From Heterodera schachtii (Eukaryota > Nematoda > Chromadorea > Rhabditida > Heteroderidae): a stretch of DNA of 64,000 bases. A program made the position numbers and the translations under genes. Positions 62,601 through 64,000 of this stretch are shown in pieces (within the stretch, counting starts at the first letter, position 1; each line of letters opens with the position of its first letter). The stretch is taken from assembly GCA_023374025.1 (NCBI GenBank), contig SIJG01000017.1:1007671-1071670 (forward strand), in the 5' to 3' direction. A model generated the notes under the pieces. It did not search any database. It saw nothing but the letters and a program-made list of their open reading frames with translations, and was not told the DNA's origin.

Positions 62601-63899
62601 CTACTTTCAGAATTCGACGAGAGGCTGCCCACTGTCTTGTCCAAATTTACAACAGTCTCCCCGAAAGCCGTCTTGGCGAGTCTCCCCCACTCATCGATTA
62701 CTTTCGCCAGAATTTTGGGAGTAAAACTTCGCCTGACATTCCATTACCAAATAATTACGCGGCCACTTCCTCCAACCTTCAGAACAATTTGCTTGGACAA
62801 GTTCACTCATTAACTGAGTTCACGCCGAAAACACTTCATCTTAGGCTTTGCCCGCTGCTATTGGCTCAATTCGAGGCCAAGACGGAAGAGAGTGTCCGGA
62901 ATACGTGTTGGATTTCATCATCAACCTGATTAGGCTCAATGACAACAGCACTAACCGGTCATTTTTCGCTTTCTAAAATTCATCCGTTTTTGCTTTAGTT
63001 ATTCTGACGATTACTACAGAGGAGCACTGATCCACGCACTTGGTAAAAGAAGGGATTTAAGGTTTTTTAATTTGAGAACAAAAGGCAAAACTTTGACAAT
63101 GTCTGAACGGACTGTTGAACAACCCAATTGTTTGTCGGTTCATGCGCGTGGTGTGCTGAGGGAAGTTACGCATGCGCTTAACATGGACACGATGAGGCCA
63201 AGCTTCGGCCGAATTATCAGCATTCACTGCATTCAAGTGCTTTACGAAGTAAATAATTGAATCGTTGCAAAAAAGAAAATCGACTAATCATTATTTTTTT
63301 AATCAAGTTGCAAAAACTTCGCCATCTCCCAATCGACACGGATATTTTCTGGAAGTTTGGCCAGTGCAAAGGCATTTATGCACCGGTGAGCAATAATTAT
63401 TTAGTCTTTTTGTATGTTGTTGGTTTGTTAAGTTGCGGCTCACTGCGTTGGCGTGCCTTGTGGCAATGATCAGACGAAGTCGAAATCAATCATTCATCGG
63501 CACGATTCTTCGGTGAGTCGATCGTTGGGTGCGATTACCCAAATTAGCATTTAGCCTCGTCGAATTGGTTGCAAATGATCCCGATCCATTTGTTCGTCAT
63601 TCTGTGGCTCAACGGCTTTGTGTTAACCCGCCTTTTGAATGGACCGAAAAGTGATATACCTTCCTTAATAATTATTTTAATTTGGCTGTATAGCACTTTA
63701 TATCCATTGAATACAAAACGTTTGGCCGACCTTTTGTGGGGGATAATCTCGGATGTTCGGACTGTGAGTTGCATAATAATTAATTCTTCGTGCATTTTTG
63801 TTTTTCATCTGATAGGAAACACGAATTCGAACTTCTCTTACCGATCTCTACTTTACTCTTTACGGGTCTGGAATACCGAGCAACTTTTCTTCTTTTTAA
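59661..63899 (+). CDS. taf-2: TFIID subunit TAF2
   Basis: TFIID component related to M1 aminopeptidases that contacts the initiator DNA. The ATG at 59661 directly follows a TTGCTTACAG acceptor. In order: YRLLSQSVQIFDIDFDKSSF, LKGTSAQTIPALMDAW, FPYSTYWQIFVDQ, FAGLTIFSIRLLYHKK, the pseudo-active-site helix LLATAIAQQFFGCFI (the M1 HExxH zinc motif is lost, as in all TAF2), ELWLLRGLSGFLTGVFVERF, FVEQWIDFGGFVNFQVS, FNRKRNIIELELRQTV, TGPLTIVVQELEGHFAHTIQ, KLKKKRIMLGTGEEVDVDL, SMDFDSPVLWIRVDPNLLL, a HEAT-like part with HERDVLAQQQAIETLCRF, IRREAAHCLVQIYNSL, LRLTALACLVAMIRRS, VANDPDPFVRHSVAQRL, and a last exon (63816-63899) ending DLYFTLYGSGIPSNFSSF. The basic/His-rich C-terminal tail of vertebrate TAF2 is absent. 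AATAAA at 63928-63933. Confidence 0.93.
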
Positions 63900-63940
63900 A
63901 TTTATTTTTGTTATTGTACATTTTTTGAATAAATATTTTC

Positions 63941-64000
63941 TTGCATATGAACTGATGATGGTTGGAATTGCATATGAACCGATGATGGTTGGAATTGCAT
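63941..64000. repeat. 27-bp tandem repeat at the window edge
   Basis: The unit TTGCATATGAACTGATGATG plus GTTGGAA repeats at 63941 and 63968, with one C/T difference, and a third copy begins at 63995. The array continues beyond the window. Confidence 0.85.

Overview
This is nuclear DNA from a nematode. Genes are split by many short introns (often 44-80 nt) with TTTCAG-type acceptors, intergenic DNA is AT-rich, and the closest remembered relatives of most proteins are animal or nematode ones. The AT/GC balance, very long poly-G/poly-C tracts and a possible GC-AG intron suggest a tylenchid plant parasite, perhaps a cyst nematode (Globodera/Heterodera). That last step is inference. No bacterial operon, CRISPR array, complete rRNA or tRNA gene, or virus was seen.

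Layout. 8-4360 (+): most of an IR25a-type ionotropic receptor, 5' end outside the window. 4661-7493 (-): WAPL cohesin-release factor. 7720-11176 (-): ClC-7-type Cl-/H+ exchanger. 11470-14402 (+): a tight cluster of TOM20, ribosomal protein uS11 (RPS14) and a DMAC2L/ATP synthase subunit s-like protein, spaced like a nematode operon. 14585-16380 (-): secreted Cys-rich protein resembling chondroitin proteoglycan 4. 17429-21143 (-): multi-finger C2H2 protein with a duplicated finger module. 22202-23456 (-): ER cyclophilin. 25401-26098 (-): Ly6/uPAR-like GPI-anchored candidate. 28600-34121 (+): SLC4 bicarbonate transporter. 35216-41049 (+): selenium-binding protein 1/methanethiol oxidase, whose 3.66-kb last-but-one intron contains a whole calsequestrin gene on the other strand (37579-39805). 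41398-44041 (-): astacin protease with EGF and CUB domains. 44261-46638 (+): eIF3 subunit L. 47.2-49.4 kb: poorly resolved Ser/Pro- and Gln/Arg-rich loci. 49857-52426 (+): ANKRD13. 52786-54577 (+): NADAR-domain protein. 55909-58227 (+): AAAP amino-acid transporter. 59661-63899 (+): TAF2.

Most genes are housekeeping or neuromuscular and do not form one pathway. Recurring themes are ion and solute transport (IR25a, ClC-7, SLC4, AAAP), calcium storage (calsequestrin) and gene expression (RPS14, eIF3L, TAF2, WAPL). The unusual content is in the structure: a nested gene, a transposon inserted inside another with a visible 6-bp target duplication, a two-copy GC-rich element, homopolymer runs placed asymmetrically next to splice sites, and a NADAR enzyme with a long disordered N-terminus.

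Limits: exon borders were read by eye from splice signals and remembered family sequences. Gene spans are better supported than individual exon edges, and first exons are the weakest part.
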